Shown here piece after piece: positions 46,887 to 56,389 of a stretch of DNA of 64,000 nt (positions are counted from its first letter, which is position 1; every line of letters begins with the position of its first letter). The stretch is from VRUE01 sp050258095 (GTDB lineage: Bacteria > Actinomycetota > Thermoleophilia > Solirubrobacterales > 70-9). The position numbers and the translations under genes are program-made. The DNA is taken from contig JBLMYD010000057.1 in the NCBI GenBank assembly GCA_050258095.1, positions 18,435 to 82,434 on the forward strand, given 5' to 3'. The notes under the pieces were generated by a model. That model was not told the DNA's origin, did no database searches, and saw nothing but the letters and a program-made list of their open reading frames with translations.

Positions 46887-49522
46887 CGATCCGGCCTCGC
46901 CGTGCCCGGAACCCATAGCCCGCCCTCCGGCTCCTCCAGCGCGGAGTCAGCCGGGGACAGTTCGGGATTCTGTGGGTTCCCTGCACCTTTGACAGTGCCG
47001 TCGCCGCGCCTTTGCAGCTCGGCCAGAATCCGATCGTCAAGTCCCGCCAGGCTCTCGATCACCTTCGCTACCTCCACGCAGGCGACCGCCCCCGTGACCG
47101 ACTCCTCGCCCCCGGCCTCGGCCAGCTCGGCCACGTCCTCGACCCTGATCCCCTCCAGGGCGAAGGGCTCGCTCAACTCCCCTTGGTCGGTGACCTGGGC
47201 GATGAAGTGGAAGCGCTTGAGCTTGGTCAACGCCGCGGGGTCGGGCTTGCCCGCCCACTCCTTGGTCAGAAGCGCCGCGGCGTGGGCGTTCATCGTCGTC
47301 GCCAGCAGGTGGGAGCGGTTGGTGGTCAGCGCGGTCAGCGTCCTGGGGTTGAGCCGCTCGGGGTTCTGATTCAGCACCACCGCCCGCAGCCCGAACTTGG
47401 CGCTCTGCTCCAGCAGGGCGGCGAGGTTGCCCGAGGCGGCGCTGTCATAGCTCTGCACCTCATCGAGGAAGACCCAGAAGGGCCGACGCTCCTCGGCGGC
47501 CAGCTCGCCGCGCGCCTTGGCGGCGCGCAACAGGTCGAAGAGGATCAGGTTGGCGAGCAGGCGCTGGTGCAGGTCGCCCGCGCCGGGATGGGCGAGGACG
47601 ATCCAGCCCCGATCCATCGCCTCGCGCACCCGGTAGGTGCCCTGGCTTTGCCCCAATAGGGCGGTGATCGCCTGGGAGGTGCGCAGGCGGTCGACCAGGT
47701 TGGTCACCGGAGTGATCGCGTCCTCGGCAAGCCGCGGGAAGCGCTCTTCCCAGAAGTCACGTGAGGCCTGTGGCAGGAAGGGCAGGGCGGCCTCGCGCCA
47801 ACTCTCCTTGGAGAGCAGAGCCGGCAACTGGAAGATCGTCGGCGCCAGCTCGGGCGGCAGCACCCTGGCGATATGGGCCAGGGCGCTCGCGGCCTGCGAG
47901 GTGAGGTTGAGCGCCCGGGTGCTGCGGTCGTCCCACTTGAGGGTCGAGGAGAAGGCGTCGACGATCGTCGCCACCCGCGCCTCGACTTCGGCCTCGTTTT
48001 CATCTCCGCGCAGCTCGAAGAGGTTCCATCCCACCAGCTCCTGGGCTCCTGCGGAGACGTCGATCTCGACCACCCGGCTTGCCACCTCCGGCTCGGTCAG
48101 GTAGGGCCTGATCCGCTCCAGGGCGTCGCCGTGGGGGTCGAGGAAGAGACCGCCCGCCCCGTTGCGCACCAGGTGGACGAACTGGGCGATCGCCGTCTCG
48201 GTCTTGCCGTAGCGCGAGCGCCCGGCGATGTAGGTGAAGAAGGTGTCGGCGCTGCGCACGGCGACGATGCGTTTGCCGCCCACCCGTCCCAGCGGGATCA
48301 GTCCGGCCTTGCCCGCCTCGAAGGCGGGCAGCGAGGGCGGTTCTGGCAAGAGAGTCCCCGAGCGCACCACGTTGCGCGCCACGCACTGGGCGGTCGGGGG
48401 CTTGAGGAAGCCCGCCACCTCGCGGGCGGTGAGGATCATCTGCCGCGCGGGGCGGTGCAGGCCGGTGGCGAAGCGCCGGTCGAAGCTGCGCCGTCGGGTC
48501 GGGAAGTCGGCGCCGAAGAAGACCGAGCCGCCGATCCCCAACCCCGAAGCTCGCAACCGGTTGTGGGCGCCCAGCGGCTCGAAGGCGGCGAGCAGCAACT
48601 GCATCCCGAGCTTCGCGCGAGCCTTGCGGGGGGCTTCGCTGACGAGCAAGATCTGCGTCTCGAAGAGCGGGTCGGCGTTTCGCAGCTTGGAGTACAGCGC
48701 TTCGGTGACCCGGCGACGATCGAAGAGCTCCGCCGGGTCGCTGCGCGAGGGCTGTTCGTTGCCCAGGATCTCCGCCAGGCTGCGCCGCACTCCATAGCGG
48801 CGCTTTGCCTGGCGCTTCAGCTTGCGCTGCAGGCGCGCCTCGCGGCGGCCCGCGACCGGCAGCAGATCGATGCAGACGTCGAGGCGCTCGCCCTCCTCTG
48901 CGCGCAGGGAGGCCATTGCCGCGGCGAAGGGCTGCAGCGGATCGGGGTCGAGTTCCAGGTGAGCGAGTGGCTCCACGCTTGCCCGGGAGAGGCGCAGCTC
49001 GGTGCGCAGCCTGACCGGTTGGGCGCGGCGGACGGGCAGCACGTCCTCGATCGGGCGGAACTCGACCCCCTCGTAGCCGCGCAGGGCGGCGTCGATCAGC
49101 CCGCGCGAGTGACGGGGTACTTCCAGGACATAGGCGAGGTTGCCCTGGAGGTCGTTGGTCAGCCGGACCCGCAGGGTGTCGGCGCGGCGCTCGAACCAGC
49201 CGTGTAGGCCGCGCTGCGATCGTGCCAGCTCGGCGGCGAAGCGCAGGACCAGATCGGGCTTTGCCTCGAACTCATCGGCAGGTATCACCGCCGCCCGCAC
49301 TCGATCACCGAGCGCGCGGCGGTTTGCGAGGAAGCGCTTTACAGCTAGCGCAGAGGCGATCGCGCAGGTGCCGAGAGCGAAGGGCACGAGCCAGATGGCG
49401 AGTGAATGCAGCAGGTGCGCAGGGTGGATGCTCGATATCCACTTGCCGAGGAGGATCGAGGCGATGACGGTGGCGATCGCGATCGCGAGCCTGGATTCGT
49501 CAGAGGAGTCGCGACGGTTCAT
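46883..49522 (-). CDS. Type IV coupling protein / VirD4-HerA-like DNA-transfer ATPase
   Basis: An 879-aa ATPase. Two membrane segments near the N-terminus (ATVIASILLGKWISS and LAIWLVPFALGTCAIASAL) are followed by a transfer-protein region and the motor: Walker A IAGRSRYGKTETAIA, FLDPHGDALERI, Walker B FWVFLDEVQSYDS and FGLRAVVLNQNPERL. It brings DNA to the conjugation channel and pumps it. ATG 49,522 is chosen over a longer frame. It is preceded by a 12-bp tandem repeat. Confidence 0.88.
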   Translation of the reverse strand: MNRRDSSDESRLAIAIATVIASILLGKWISSIHPAHLLHSLAIWLVPFALGTCAIASALAVKRFLANRRALGDRVRAAVIPADEFEAKPDLVLRFAAELARSQRGLHGWFERRADTLRVRLTNDLQGNLAYVLEVPRHSRGLIDAALRGYEGVEFRPIEDVLPVRRAQPVRLRTELRLSRASVEPLAHLELDPDPLQPFAAAMASLRAEEGERLDVCIDLLPVAGRREARLQRKLKRQAKRRYGVRRSLAEILGNEQPSRSDPAELFDRRRVTEALYSKLRNADPLFETQILLVSEAPRKARAKLGMQLLLAAFEPLGAHNRLRASGLGIGGSVFFGADFPTRRRSFDRRFATGLHRPARQMILTAREVAGFLKPPTAQCVARNVVRSGTLLPEPPSLPAFEAGKAGLIPLGRVGGKRIVAVRSADTFFTYIAGRSRYGKTETAIAQFVHLVRNGAGGLFLDPHGDALERIRPYLTEPEVASRVVEIDVSAGAQELVGWNLFELRGDENEAEVEARVATIVDAFSSTLKWDDRSTRALNLTSQAASALAHIARVLPPELAPTIFQLPALLSKESWREAALPFLPQASRDFWEERFPRLAEDAITPVTNLVDRLRTSQAITALLGQSQGTYRVREAMDRGWIVLAHPGAGDLHQRLLANLILFDLLRAAKARGELAAEERRPFWVFLDEVQSYDSAASGNLAALLEQSAKFGLRAVVLNQNPERLNPRTLTALTTNRSHLLATTMNAHAAALLTKEWAGKPDPAALTKLKRFHFIAQVTDQGELSEPFALEGIRVEDVAELAEAGGEESVTGAVACVEVAKVIESLAGLDDRILAELQRRGDGTVKGAGNPQNPELSPADSALEEPEGGLWVPGTARPDR

Positions 49523-49620
49523 GCACCGACCTCTTGGTGACGTAGATATGTCGGCAAAACGCGATCGGCGCAAACCGCGTCTGGGTGCGGGATCGACGGC
49601 TTCTCAGCGCGAATCGGACC

Positions 49621-49680
49621 GACCGCAGGGCCGACCGCACGCCCGACCGCTGGGTCGACCGCACGCCCGACCGCACGCCC
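49621..49680. repeat. Five tandem 12-bp units
   Basis: Units GACCGCAGGGCC, GACCGCACGCCC, GACCGCTGGGTC, GACCGCACGCCC, GACCGCACGCCC, then partial GACC. It lies in the 200-base space between the cell-wall hydrolase gene and the coupling-protein gene of the transfer operon. No regulatory role is known. Confidence 0.7.
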
Positions 49681-49724
49681 GACCTTGGCGTGGCCGCCGA
49701 TCTCCGCGAAGTGGGTGCCGACTT

Positions 49725-50939
49725 TCACCGCCGGACCCTCCTTCGCAACCCGCCCTCCGGTTCGCCCGAGACGGCGAACACCTCGATCCAGCTCGCTGGC
49801 TCGTAGGAGTAGCGCGCCCGGTTCTCGGGCTCGCCCGGCGAGGCCGAGGTGAGCCAGGAGAGGTGGATGTGGGCGCCGCCCGTGCAGGGCACGCAGTGCA
49901 GCGGATCGCCGTGGTTGGGGTAGCCGTTGTAGCCGACGAAGCGGAAGGGCGGGCGGGCGCATTCGGGGGCGACGCCCGAGGCCGCGCAGGAGGGCTTCCA
50001 GCCGACCGCGCGGGCGAGGCGCATGGTCCGCGACCAGTCGCCGTCGCGCGGCACGGCGTCGATCGCCGCGCCGAGCGGGTGCTCGCCGGTGGCCTCGTGG
50101 CTCGGCGAGTAGCAGGCGGTGACGAGCACCCCGAAGCGCCGCGCCAGGTAGACGACATCGGGGACGATCCGCGCGTCGCAGGAGATCCCGGGCGCCGACC
50201 CGACGCCGGGGGGAAGCGCCGCCAGGCGCCTCGGGGCGAAGGCCTTGCGCACCGCGCCGAGCGGCCCTGAGCCGATGCCTTCGGAGGCCGAGCAGCCGCC
50301 ACCGAGGCTGGCGCCGGACTCCCCGCCTCCCTGCCCGAAGCCGTAGGAGACCGCGCGGCGCATCACCTCCTCGGCGTAGTCGACGATCCCGTCCGCGCAG
50401 GCGCCGTAGTAGTTGCAGGCGGCCTGGCGGTAGGCCTCATACGTGCCGCCTCTCGGCGGCGCGTGCATGACGACGCGCATGATCCGCGCGGCGGTGAAGA
50501 TCGCGTCGGCGAGGTTGAAGGGGTCCGCTCGCCCGTCGCCGTCGCCGTCGACCTTGTAGGTGTCCCAGATGGTCGGGCCGGGGCCGGGGCTGCAGGCGCT
50601 TTCGGGGACCAGGGCGATCTGCATCGGCCCGCCGCAGCCCGAGGGGTAGACGTGGGCGCAGAGGCCGGTGCCGCACTCCTGGGTGCCGATCGCCGCGACG
50701 AAGGCCCACTCGATGTCGAAGCGTCTCCCTGCGGCCTGGTAGAGGGCGAGGCGGGCGGGCGGTATCTCCCGTCGCGCCGCCGCGCTCGCCGGCTGGGCCG
50801 AGGCGGTCCCCCCGCCCAAGCAGCCCAGTTCCCCGCCGAGGATCGCCATCACGGTCGCGGTCACGGTCAGCACCACGGCCGCGCAGGCGCCGAGGACGAC
50901 GATCACGAGCAGCGTGCGGCCTCTGCCGACGTGCCTCAT
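49725..50939 (-). CDS. Conjugation cell-wall hydrolase: lytic transglycosylase plus carboxypeptidase-like domain
   Basis: A 404-aa protein. One N-terminal membrane anchor (TLLVIVVLGACAAVVLTVTA) precedes a transglycosylase domain with the catalytic Glu in FVAAIGTQECGTGLCAH and SGCGGPMQIALVP. After a Gly-rich linker comes a domain like VanY/DacB peptidases or Hedgehog-fold enzymes (PSHEATGEHPLGAAIDAVPR, HGDPLHCVPCTGGAHIHLSW) with zinc-binding His/Asp. It opens peptidoglycan for the transfer channel. It overlaps the TrbL-like gene by four bases (ATGA). Confidence 0.85.
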   Translation of the reverse strand: MRHVGRGRTLLVIVVLGACAAVVLTVTATVMAILGGELGCLGGGTASAQPASAAARREIPPARLALYQAAGRRFDIEWAFVAAIGTQECGTGLCAHVYPSGCGGPMQIALVPESACSPGPGPTIWDTYKVDGDGDGRADPFNLADAIFTAARIMRVVMHAPPRGGTYEAYRQAACNYYGACADGIVDYAEEVMRRAVSYGFGQGGGESGASLGGGCSASEGIGSGPLGAVRKAFAPRRLAALPPGVGSAPGISCDARIVPDVVYLARRFGVLVTACYSPSHEATGEHPLGAAIDAVPRDGDWSRTMRLARAVGWKPSCAASGVAPECARPPFRFVGYNGYPNHGDPLHCVPCTGGAHIHLSWLTSASPGEPENRARYSYEPASWIEVFAVSGEPEGGLRRRVRR

Positions 50940-53149
50940 TTCCCGCCTCCCTTGCGGCGCTGGCGCTTTGACTGAGGCGTGCCGCTCTCGTCAGAGCGCC
51001 TCTCGCCCTGCGACTTCCGCTTGGGCCTGCGGCCGCGCTCGCGCTCGGCGCGCAGGTCGGCTTCCAGGCTTCCCTCCTCGCCGGTCGCGTCCTGCGGCCG
51101 CGCCGCCGGGTCGGACACGCCTGGCTCGCGGGTCTGTGGCCTTTGCCGTTTCGCGGAAGGCCTCGCCTTCGAGGTCTCGCCGGGACCCGGCCGCTCGCCT
51201 TGGGTCTTACCGCGCTTCGGCGATCCCTCCACCGGGCGGTCGGTTCTCGCCTCGCGCGCCGTCGAGGTGAGAGCGGCCTCGGTGGCCCGGGCGCGGCGCC
51301 TTTCGCCATCGGCGTCGGGCCTTCGAGGGGCTCTCGTCTCGGGCTCGGACGAGACAGGGCCGCCGGCCTCGGGGCGGGCACCGGACCTTCGCCCCTCTCC
51401 CGAGGACGCTCGGTCAACAGGGCGCTCGCCTCCGATGTCGCGGGCGCGACCCTCGTGTGCATCGCTTGGACGAGGCCTCGACCCCGCCAGGCCGACCCCG
51501 TCGTGCCCGCCACCACGGCGCGATCCCGAGCCACCGCCGCGCAGGCGAGCCGGAGCGCCGCCGCTCGCAGGCGCAGGGGAACCCGAGCGGCCCCGATTGC
51601 GCAGCGGCCGGCTCACACGGCGCGCCCCGTAGTAGAGGGCGAGCAGGCGCAGCGAGCCCTCGCGCCCCGGGGCGCTCGGCCCGGTCGCGATCCCGATCAG
51701 GCCCTCGACCAGCGCCTTTCGCTGTAGGAAGACCGCCCAGAAGAAGAGCGCCTGCAGCCCGAAGGACATCAGCCAGCCGAGCGAGTCGGTGGCGGCGGCG
51801 AGGGCGCCGTTCACCGCGAGCAGGATCGCGAGCACGAGCGAGTAGGCGGCCTTGCGCAGCAGGAAGCCGGCGAGCTTCTCCAGCCAGCCCTTGAAGAAGG
51901 CGTGGCCGCGGCCGGGGATCGCGGCGGCGACCAAGGCCACAGGCGAGAAGGCCAGGAGCAGGAGCAGCAGGATCTGGGCGAGGATCACGCCGACCGAGAG
52001 CGCCCCCAGCAGGCAGAAGGCGCCTAGCTCGCCGACGAAGACGACGATCGCCAAGAGCAGGCGCTGGTACTGGCCGCCCTCCTCCATCGCGTCGGTGGCG
52101 GGCTTGTCGGGCACCCCGAGCCGGTAGCCGCGCCGTTCGGGATCGGCTTCGGGCAGCCTCGAGGAATCGCCGTGGTTCAGCGCGTCGTACTCGGCGCCGC
52201 GTTCGTCGCTCCCCACGGCGAAGCGCAGGAAGTGCGGCCCATGCTTGTTGGCGTCGTTGACGCAGACCTTGCGCCCGGCCGAGATCCCCGTCCCCGCCGC
52301 AAGGCGGCGGGCGAGTTCCGCATCGCGGGTGGGAGAGGGCGAGAGCGGGCGCACCGCGACCGAGACGGGGTCCTCGTCGTCCGAGCCGGTGCCCGCCACG
52401 ACGCAGTGCTCGAGGCCGCCGAACTCCAGCACCGCCCAGGGTCTGGCGATAAGCAGGTCGAAGAGCTGCTGGGCGCCGCCTTCCCGGGCGCTCGCCCCGT
52501 TCGAGGGGCTGCCGTGCGAGGCGACCGAGAGGAAGGCGACCGACATCCGGTTCGTCCACTCCGAGGCGGCGCCGATCGTCTTGCCGGGCTGGGCGACGAA
52601 GAAGAGGGCGAGCACGACGTAGATCAGCGAGAGGCCGAGCGCGCCGGCCGTCTCGGCGTAGCGGCGCTGCACCAGCGCCTTCCACATCGCCCAGATCCCG
52701 GCGATGGCCACGGCGAGCACGAGCCAGGGCGCGCCGAAGACGCTCGCGTAGAGCGAGTGGATCGCCTGGGCGACCGGCCCGAGCGCCCCCTCCCCGCCGG
52801 TGGCCCGCGAGCCGTTGACCAGGTCGAGGCCGAAGGCGAAGCTAAAGAGGGCGATCAGGGCGCTGGCAAGGAAGCTGGTCAGCGACCAGATCACGCTGGC
52901 GAGGAAGTAGGCGATCATCGGCGGCACGCCGGAGACGTCGACGCCGCCGGTCAGCGAGGCCGAGACGGCGTCGAAGTGCTGGTCGAGCATGTAGTGGGAG
53001 AGGGGGAAGCGGCCGTAGAGGGTCCCCGAGGCCGGGCCGACGTTGCCCCAGACGTCGCTCGCCCCGGCGAGGGGATGGGCGAGCGCGACGAGGGCAACGG
53101 CAGCACCAAGCACAAGGGCGCCCCGCCTGATCCACCTGCGCCGCCCCAT
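50936..53149 (-). CDS. TrbL/VirB6-like channel membrane protein
   Basis: A 737-aa protein. A signal or anchor segment (ALVLGAAVALVALAHPLAGA) is followed by about seven membrane spans up to residue 470 and a 250-residue charged, disordered C-terminal tail (Arg/Glu/Pro-rich). Size and layout are those of TrbL/VirB6-like inner-membrane pore proteins of type IV secretion. ATG 53,149 overlaps the preceding stop (TGATG). The tail may bind the coupling protein or DNA. Confidence 0.85.
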   Translation of the reverse strand: MGRRRWIRRGALVLGAAVALVALAHPLAGASDVWGNVGPASGTLYGRFPLSHYMLDQHFDAVSASLTGGVDVSGVPPMIAYFLASVIWSLTSFLASALIALFSFAFGLDLVNGSRATGGEGALGPVAQAIHSLYASVFGAPWLVLAVAIAGIWAMWKALVQRRYAETAGALGLSLIYVVLALFFVAQPGKTIGAASEWTNRMSVAFLSVASHGSPSNGASAREGGAQQLFDLLIARPWAVLEFGGLEHCVVAGTGSDDEDPVSVAVRPLSPSPTRDAELARRLAAGTGISAGRKVCVNDANKHGPHFLRFAVGSDERGAEYDALNHGDSSRLPEADPERRGYRLGVPDKPATDAMEEGGQYQRLLLAIVVFVGELGAFCLLGALSVGVILAQILLLLLLAFSPVALVAAAIPGRGHAFFKGWLEKLAGFLLRKAAYSLVLAILLAVNGALAAATDSLGWLMSFGLQALFFWAVFLQRKALVEGLIGIATGPSAPGREGSLRLLALYYGARRVSRPLRNRGRSGSPAPASGGAPARLRGGGSGSRRGGGHDGVGLAGSRPRPSDAHEGRARDIGGERPVDRASSGEGRRSGARPEAGGPVSSEPETRAPRRPDADGERRRARATEAALTSTAREARTDRPVEGSPKRGKTQGERPGPGETSKARPSAKRQRPQTREPGVSDPAARPQDATGEEGSLEADLRAERERGRRPKRKSQGERRSDESGTPQSKRQRRKGGGK

Positions 53150-53703
53150 CAGGCGCTCCCCTCCCCCGGCGTCGTCTCCAGCGCCGCCAAGAGTTCGGGG
53201 AAGACGAGGTCGACCTGCAGCTCCCCGACCCGGCCGTCGAGGTCGCGCATCAGGCAGAGGCCCTGGCGGTAGGAGGCCAGCCGCGCGCGCAGCGCGGCGT
53301 CCTCTGGGTCCAAACCCAGCAGCTCCAGCGCCCTCCCTGCCTCGGCCGGCGAGTCCTGGCCGAAGAGGAAGTAGGTGCCGACCAGCTCGGAGAGGTCGCC
53401 CAGGTCGCCGAGGCGCTGGGTCGCCAGCAGGATCGTCGCGTTCATCGCCCGGCCCAGCCGCACCAGGCGGTTCAAGAGCAGCCGGCCTTGGGTGGAGGCC
53501 AGCAGAAACCACGCCTCGTCCAGCAGCACGATCTTGTGTCGTTGTCGGTTGCTGCTGACGAGGCGCAGAGCTTGTGCCGCGACCAGGGAGAGGGTCGCGA
53601 CGGAGATTCGCTCGGCGCGCGTATAGGTGTCACGCGAGGCGCCGGGGTCGGGAAGGGAGAGGCCCGGGGTGCGGATCGTGATCGTGGAGATCTCGCCCGC
53701 CAC
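53149..53703 (-). CDS. VirB4-like ATPase, C-terminal part (Walker B)
   Basis: A 184-aa frame holding the Walker B and sensor end of VirB4: IVLLDEAWFLLASTQGRLLLN, ATILLATQRLGDLGDLSELV, and GTYFLFGQDSPAEAGRALEL. It begins with GTG immediately after a TAG that ends the Walker A part, in the same frame (TAG-GTG). The two are one gene broken by a single amber codon or a deliberate two-piece ATPase. It could be translated by termination-reinitiation. Confidence 0.85.
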   Translation of the reverse strand: MAGEISTITIRTPGLSLPDPGASRDTYTRAERISVATLSLVAAQALRLVSSNRQRHKIVLLDEAWFLLASTQGRLLLNRLVRLGRAMNATILLATQRLGDLGDLSELVGTYFLFGQDSPAEAGRALELLGLDPEDAALRARLASYRQGLCLMRDLDGRVGELQVDLVFPELLAALETTPGEGSA

Positions 53704-55566
53704 CTACGCCGCCTCCCCCAGGGGGGCGAAGCCGAGGCGGGCCAACCCGAAGTCGGCCAGCACCTCCAGCGCGTCGCCGGCCTCCCTTGCCGCCGGCGCC
53801 TCCGAGGAGCGCAGGCGCTCCACCACGCGCATCAGGCTGCGGTCCCCCGCCCGCACCGCGTCGCGCACCGCGCGGTCGATCGCGTTCTCCCAGGCGGGCG
53901 GCGGGTCGCGCAGCAGCTCCAGCAGGTAGGAGGACGCAAGCTCCTCGCGCAGCTCGGGCAGCCCGACCGCGAGCGGGTCGAGCTTGCCGCGGTGGGCCGG
54001 GTCGCCGGAGAGCTCGACCACCTCGACCCGGCCCTCCAGGCCGGGAGCGCCCTGCAGGTTGTGGTCGGGCTTGGGGTCGAAGTCGACGACCAGCGAGCCG
54101 CGCCGCTCGGCACCGTAGGCAATCGCCTGCGCGGCGAGCGTCTTGCCAGAGCCGAGCGTGCCGGCGAGCAGCACCGCCGAGGGTCGCGAGGTGCGCGGCG
54201 CCTCGGTCGGGTCGTAGCGAACCGGGCGCCGCGCACCCGAGGGCGTGTGACCGAGGTAGGGGCCGCTGCGCGAGCCAAGCTCGGCGGTCGCGGTGGGGAC
54301 CGTCGCGCCAAGCTGCTCGACCGTCATCTGCTGGCGGTAGTCGGCGAGCGAGCCGGCGTCGGTGCGCGGCAGGTGGTCGAGGAAGAGACGGTGCTGCAAC
54401 CCCCTGGGGCGGTGCAGGCGAACCTCGCCGAAGCGCTCGCGCAGAACCTCAACCCGGCGCTCCAGCTCCTTGCGGTCCGGTGCCCCCACTGCGACGCCGA
54501 GGTAGGCCCGCAGCATCGGCGGGTGCGCGGAAGAGGAGAGCACGGCCTCGTACTCGCGGGCCAGTTCGCGGTCCTCCTCGACGCGCCACTCGGGACCGGC
54601 CTGCGCGCCCTCGGCCTGCTCGCGGTAGGCGTGCTCGGCGTCGATGATCCGCTTCCGCACCTGCCCCAACGCCTCGCGGTTGCCGATCCACTGCGCGTGG
54701 AGGACGGCGTCGGCGGGGAAGCCGGCGTCTTCGAAGGGGGCGAAGAGCAGCTCGGCGGGGCCGGGGAAGCTCGCCTCCTCGGCGAGCGAGCCGGCGCAGA
54801 GGAAGGTCTGGAAGGAGGCGCCCTCCTCGGCCTCGACCACCAGCGAGGGCGGCTCGCCGGGGTCCTCAGACATCGGCGCGTTGGCGCAGCGCCAGAGGTC
54901 GTGGCCGAGCGGCCGGTAGCTGCGCCCGCCCTCGCCGTCTTCCTCCACGAGCGCATCGGGCTCCCAATTCGCTTCCAGCACCGGCTCGGCCACCCCGCGG
55001 CAGGCGGCTCGGCGCAACAGCCACTGCAACTCCGTCGTGCTCGCCCGCCGCAGCCCGAGCAGGGCGCCGAGGCGCTCGAAGCAGCGCCGCTCGGCGGCGG
55101 CCAGCTCCTCCAGCTCCTTCTGCGAGATCGGTCGCGGCGCCCCGACCCCGGCCAGCTCCTCGACCCGGCGCCGGGCGCGGTCGAGCGAGCGCAGGTGGCC
55201 CTTCGGGCGCTCGCCGAGGCAGACCGCCACATAGACCTCGGGCAGGCTCGGTTCGAGCCCGGCCAGCCTTGCTTGGTGGCCTTCGAGGTAAGAGCGCCAG
55301 GCCTTCGGATCGGCGTGACGGGGGTCGGCGCTCCCTTCCAGGCTCTCGACATAGCGCTCGGCGGGGTAGGCGCGGCTGACGCGCCAGATCGAGAAGTCGG
55401 CCCCGACCAGGTGGGCGAAGCGCTCCAGGCGGTGAAGCAGCGCCCACTTGTCCCCCACCGAGGCGAACGGGTAGGAGGTCGTCTCGGCCCGGTAGAGGGC
55501 AGCGGCCTGCCCGCCGGGGCCGATCAGGACGTTGCGGCGCGCGTAGCGCAGGGGGAACTCCTTCAC
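53704..55566 (-). CDS. VirB4-like ATPase, N-terminal part (Walker A)
   Basis: A 620-aa protein with the VirB4-type N-terminal region and the Walker A LLAGTLGSGKTLAAQAI, followed by LVVDFDPKPDHNL and ELSGDPAHRGKLDPLAVG. It ends LGFAPLGEAA with a TAG; the next in-frame codon, GTG, starts the Walker B part. VirB4 powers the mating channel and pilus assembly. With Walker A and B in separate frames it works only if the halves assemble or the amber codon is read through. ATG overlaps the TcpE-like stop. Confidence 0.85.
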   Translation of the reverse strand: MKEFPLRYARRNVLIGPGGQAAALYRAETTSYPFASVGDKWALLHRLERFAHLVGADFSIWRVSRAYPAERYVESLEGSADPRHADPKAWRSYLEGHQARLAGLEPSLPEVYVAVCLGERPKGHLRSLDRARRRVEELAGVGAPRPISQKELEELAAAERRCFERLGALLGLRRASTTELQWLLRRAACRGVAEPVLEANWEPDALVEEDGEGGRSYRPLGHDLWRCANAPMSEDPGEPPSLVVEAEEGASFQTFLCAGSLAEEASFPGPAELLFAPFEDAGFPADAVLHAQWIGNREALGQVRKRIIDAEHAYREQAEGAQAGPEWRVEEDRELAREYEAVLSSSAHPPMLRAYLGVAVGAPDRKELERRVEVLRERFGEVRLHRPRGLQHRLFLDHLPRTDAGSLADYRQQMTVEQLGATVPTATAELGSRSGPYLGHTPSGARRPVRYDPTEAPRTSRPSAVLLAGTLGSGKTLAAQAIAYGAERRGSLVVDFDPKPDHNLQGAPGLEGRVEVVELSGDPAHRGKLDPLAVGLPELREELASSYLLELLRDPPPAWENAIDRAVRDAVRAGDRSLMRVVERLRSSEAPAAREAGDALEVLADFGLARLGFAPLGEAA

Positions 55567-56084
55567 CGCAAGGCCTCCCGCGTGACCCAGAGCGAGCCCT
55601 TGCTTGGATGCGACGTGCCTACTCCAGGCAGCGCCCGCCCCAGCGAGCGGCGGCGCGGCGCCAGGCGCAGGGCGAGCCAGGAGGCGGCGAAGCGATCGGC
55701 ACGGCGCCCGTCGGGCGCGGCCTGGGTGGCGAGGGTCGCGACGGCGACCGGAAGCACCACGAGGCGAAGCGGCCAGTCGAGCAGGCCCAGGCCAACACCC
55801 GCGATCCAGCTCGCCGCGAAGGCGGCGAAGCCGGCGAGACCCGCCTCCTCCCTGCCGCCGAGCGCCAGCCCAGCGCCTGAAGCCACGAGCCCGAAGAGGA
55901 CCGGCACCGCGAGCGAGCCCGAGGAGAGGGCAAGCACCGCGACGAGCGCGGCGGCGGCGTAGGCGAGCCAGCGCAGCGGCACTCCGCCCGGCACGGGCAG
56001 GACGTGGCCCTCGACCTGGTAGATCCGCCGCTCGGGCCGGAAGATCCGCTGGTAGGAGCGGATCGGCTCATAGCCGTGACTCAC
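55563..56084 (-). CDS. TcpE/PrgI-like conjugation membrane protein
   Basis: A 173-aa protein. GYEPIRSYQRIFRPERRIYQ, the cytoplasmic N-terminus, precedes hydrophobic segments (LAYAAAALVAVLALSSGSLA, VLFGLVASGAGLALG, FAAFAASWIAGVGLGLLDWP, LVVLPVAVATLATQ) and a basic tail. This matches TcpE/PrgI-type proteins that work with VirB4. GTG 56,084 and stop both overlap neighbours by four bases. The longer frame is a shadow of the TcpC-like gene. Confidence 0.8.
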   Translation of the reverse strand: MSHGYEPIRSYQRIFRPERRIYQVEGHVLPVPGGVPLRWLAYAAAALVAVLALSSGSLAVPVLFGLVASGAGLALGGREEAGLAGFAAFAASWIAGVGLGLLDWPLRLVVLPVAVATLATQAAPDGRRADRFAASWLALRLAPRRRSLGRALPGVGTSHPSKGSLWVTREALR

Positions 56085-56389
56085 GGCAGGACCTGCTTTC
56101 CGATCGCTCGCGCCGCGTCGGCGACCTGGTCGGGGCTGAAGACCAGCCAGCCGACCAGGACGGCGGCGACGAAGAAGATCGCCAGCTCGTTGAGACGCCG
56201 GTTGATCAGGAAGACGAGGCCGACGACGGCGACGATCCCGCCGTAGATCTCGCTGGCGTATTTGCGCAGCAGCGAGCCGAGGTTGTGGCCGACGTCGTTG
56301 CCGGCGGCGAGCGCCGTAGGTGCGAGCAGCAGCGCAAGCGTCAGGGCCGCGGCCAGGCTCAGCGAGAAGACGACAGCGCGGCGACTCAC
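56081..56389 (-). CDS. Small pilin/TcpD-like membrane protein
   Basis: A 102-aa protein: a signal peptide (VVFSLSLAAALTLALLLAPT then ALAA), a short polar segment (GNDVGHNLGSLLRKYASEIY), and two hydrophobic helices. The layout is that of VirB2-like pilins and TcpD proteins. It lies between the TcpC- and TcpE-like genes with GTGA overlaps on both sides. Confidence 0.7.
   Translation of the reverse strand: MSRRAVVFSLSLAAALTLALLLAPTALAAGNDVGHNLGSLLRKYASEIYGGIVAVVGLVFLINRRLNELAIFFVAAVLVGWLVFSPDQVADAARAIGKQVLP

Noticed and set aside
49519..49962. 147-codon leftward frame over the 12-bp tandem repeats
   Set aside because: The repeating AVGRAV-type peptide is only the translation of the tandem repeat; it overlaps the hydrolase gene in another frame.
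53488..55962. 824-codon rightward frame across the VirB4 locus
   Set aside because: Shadow; the reverse strand shows Walker A and B motifs and overlapping operon structure.
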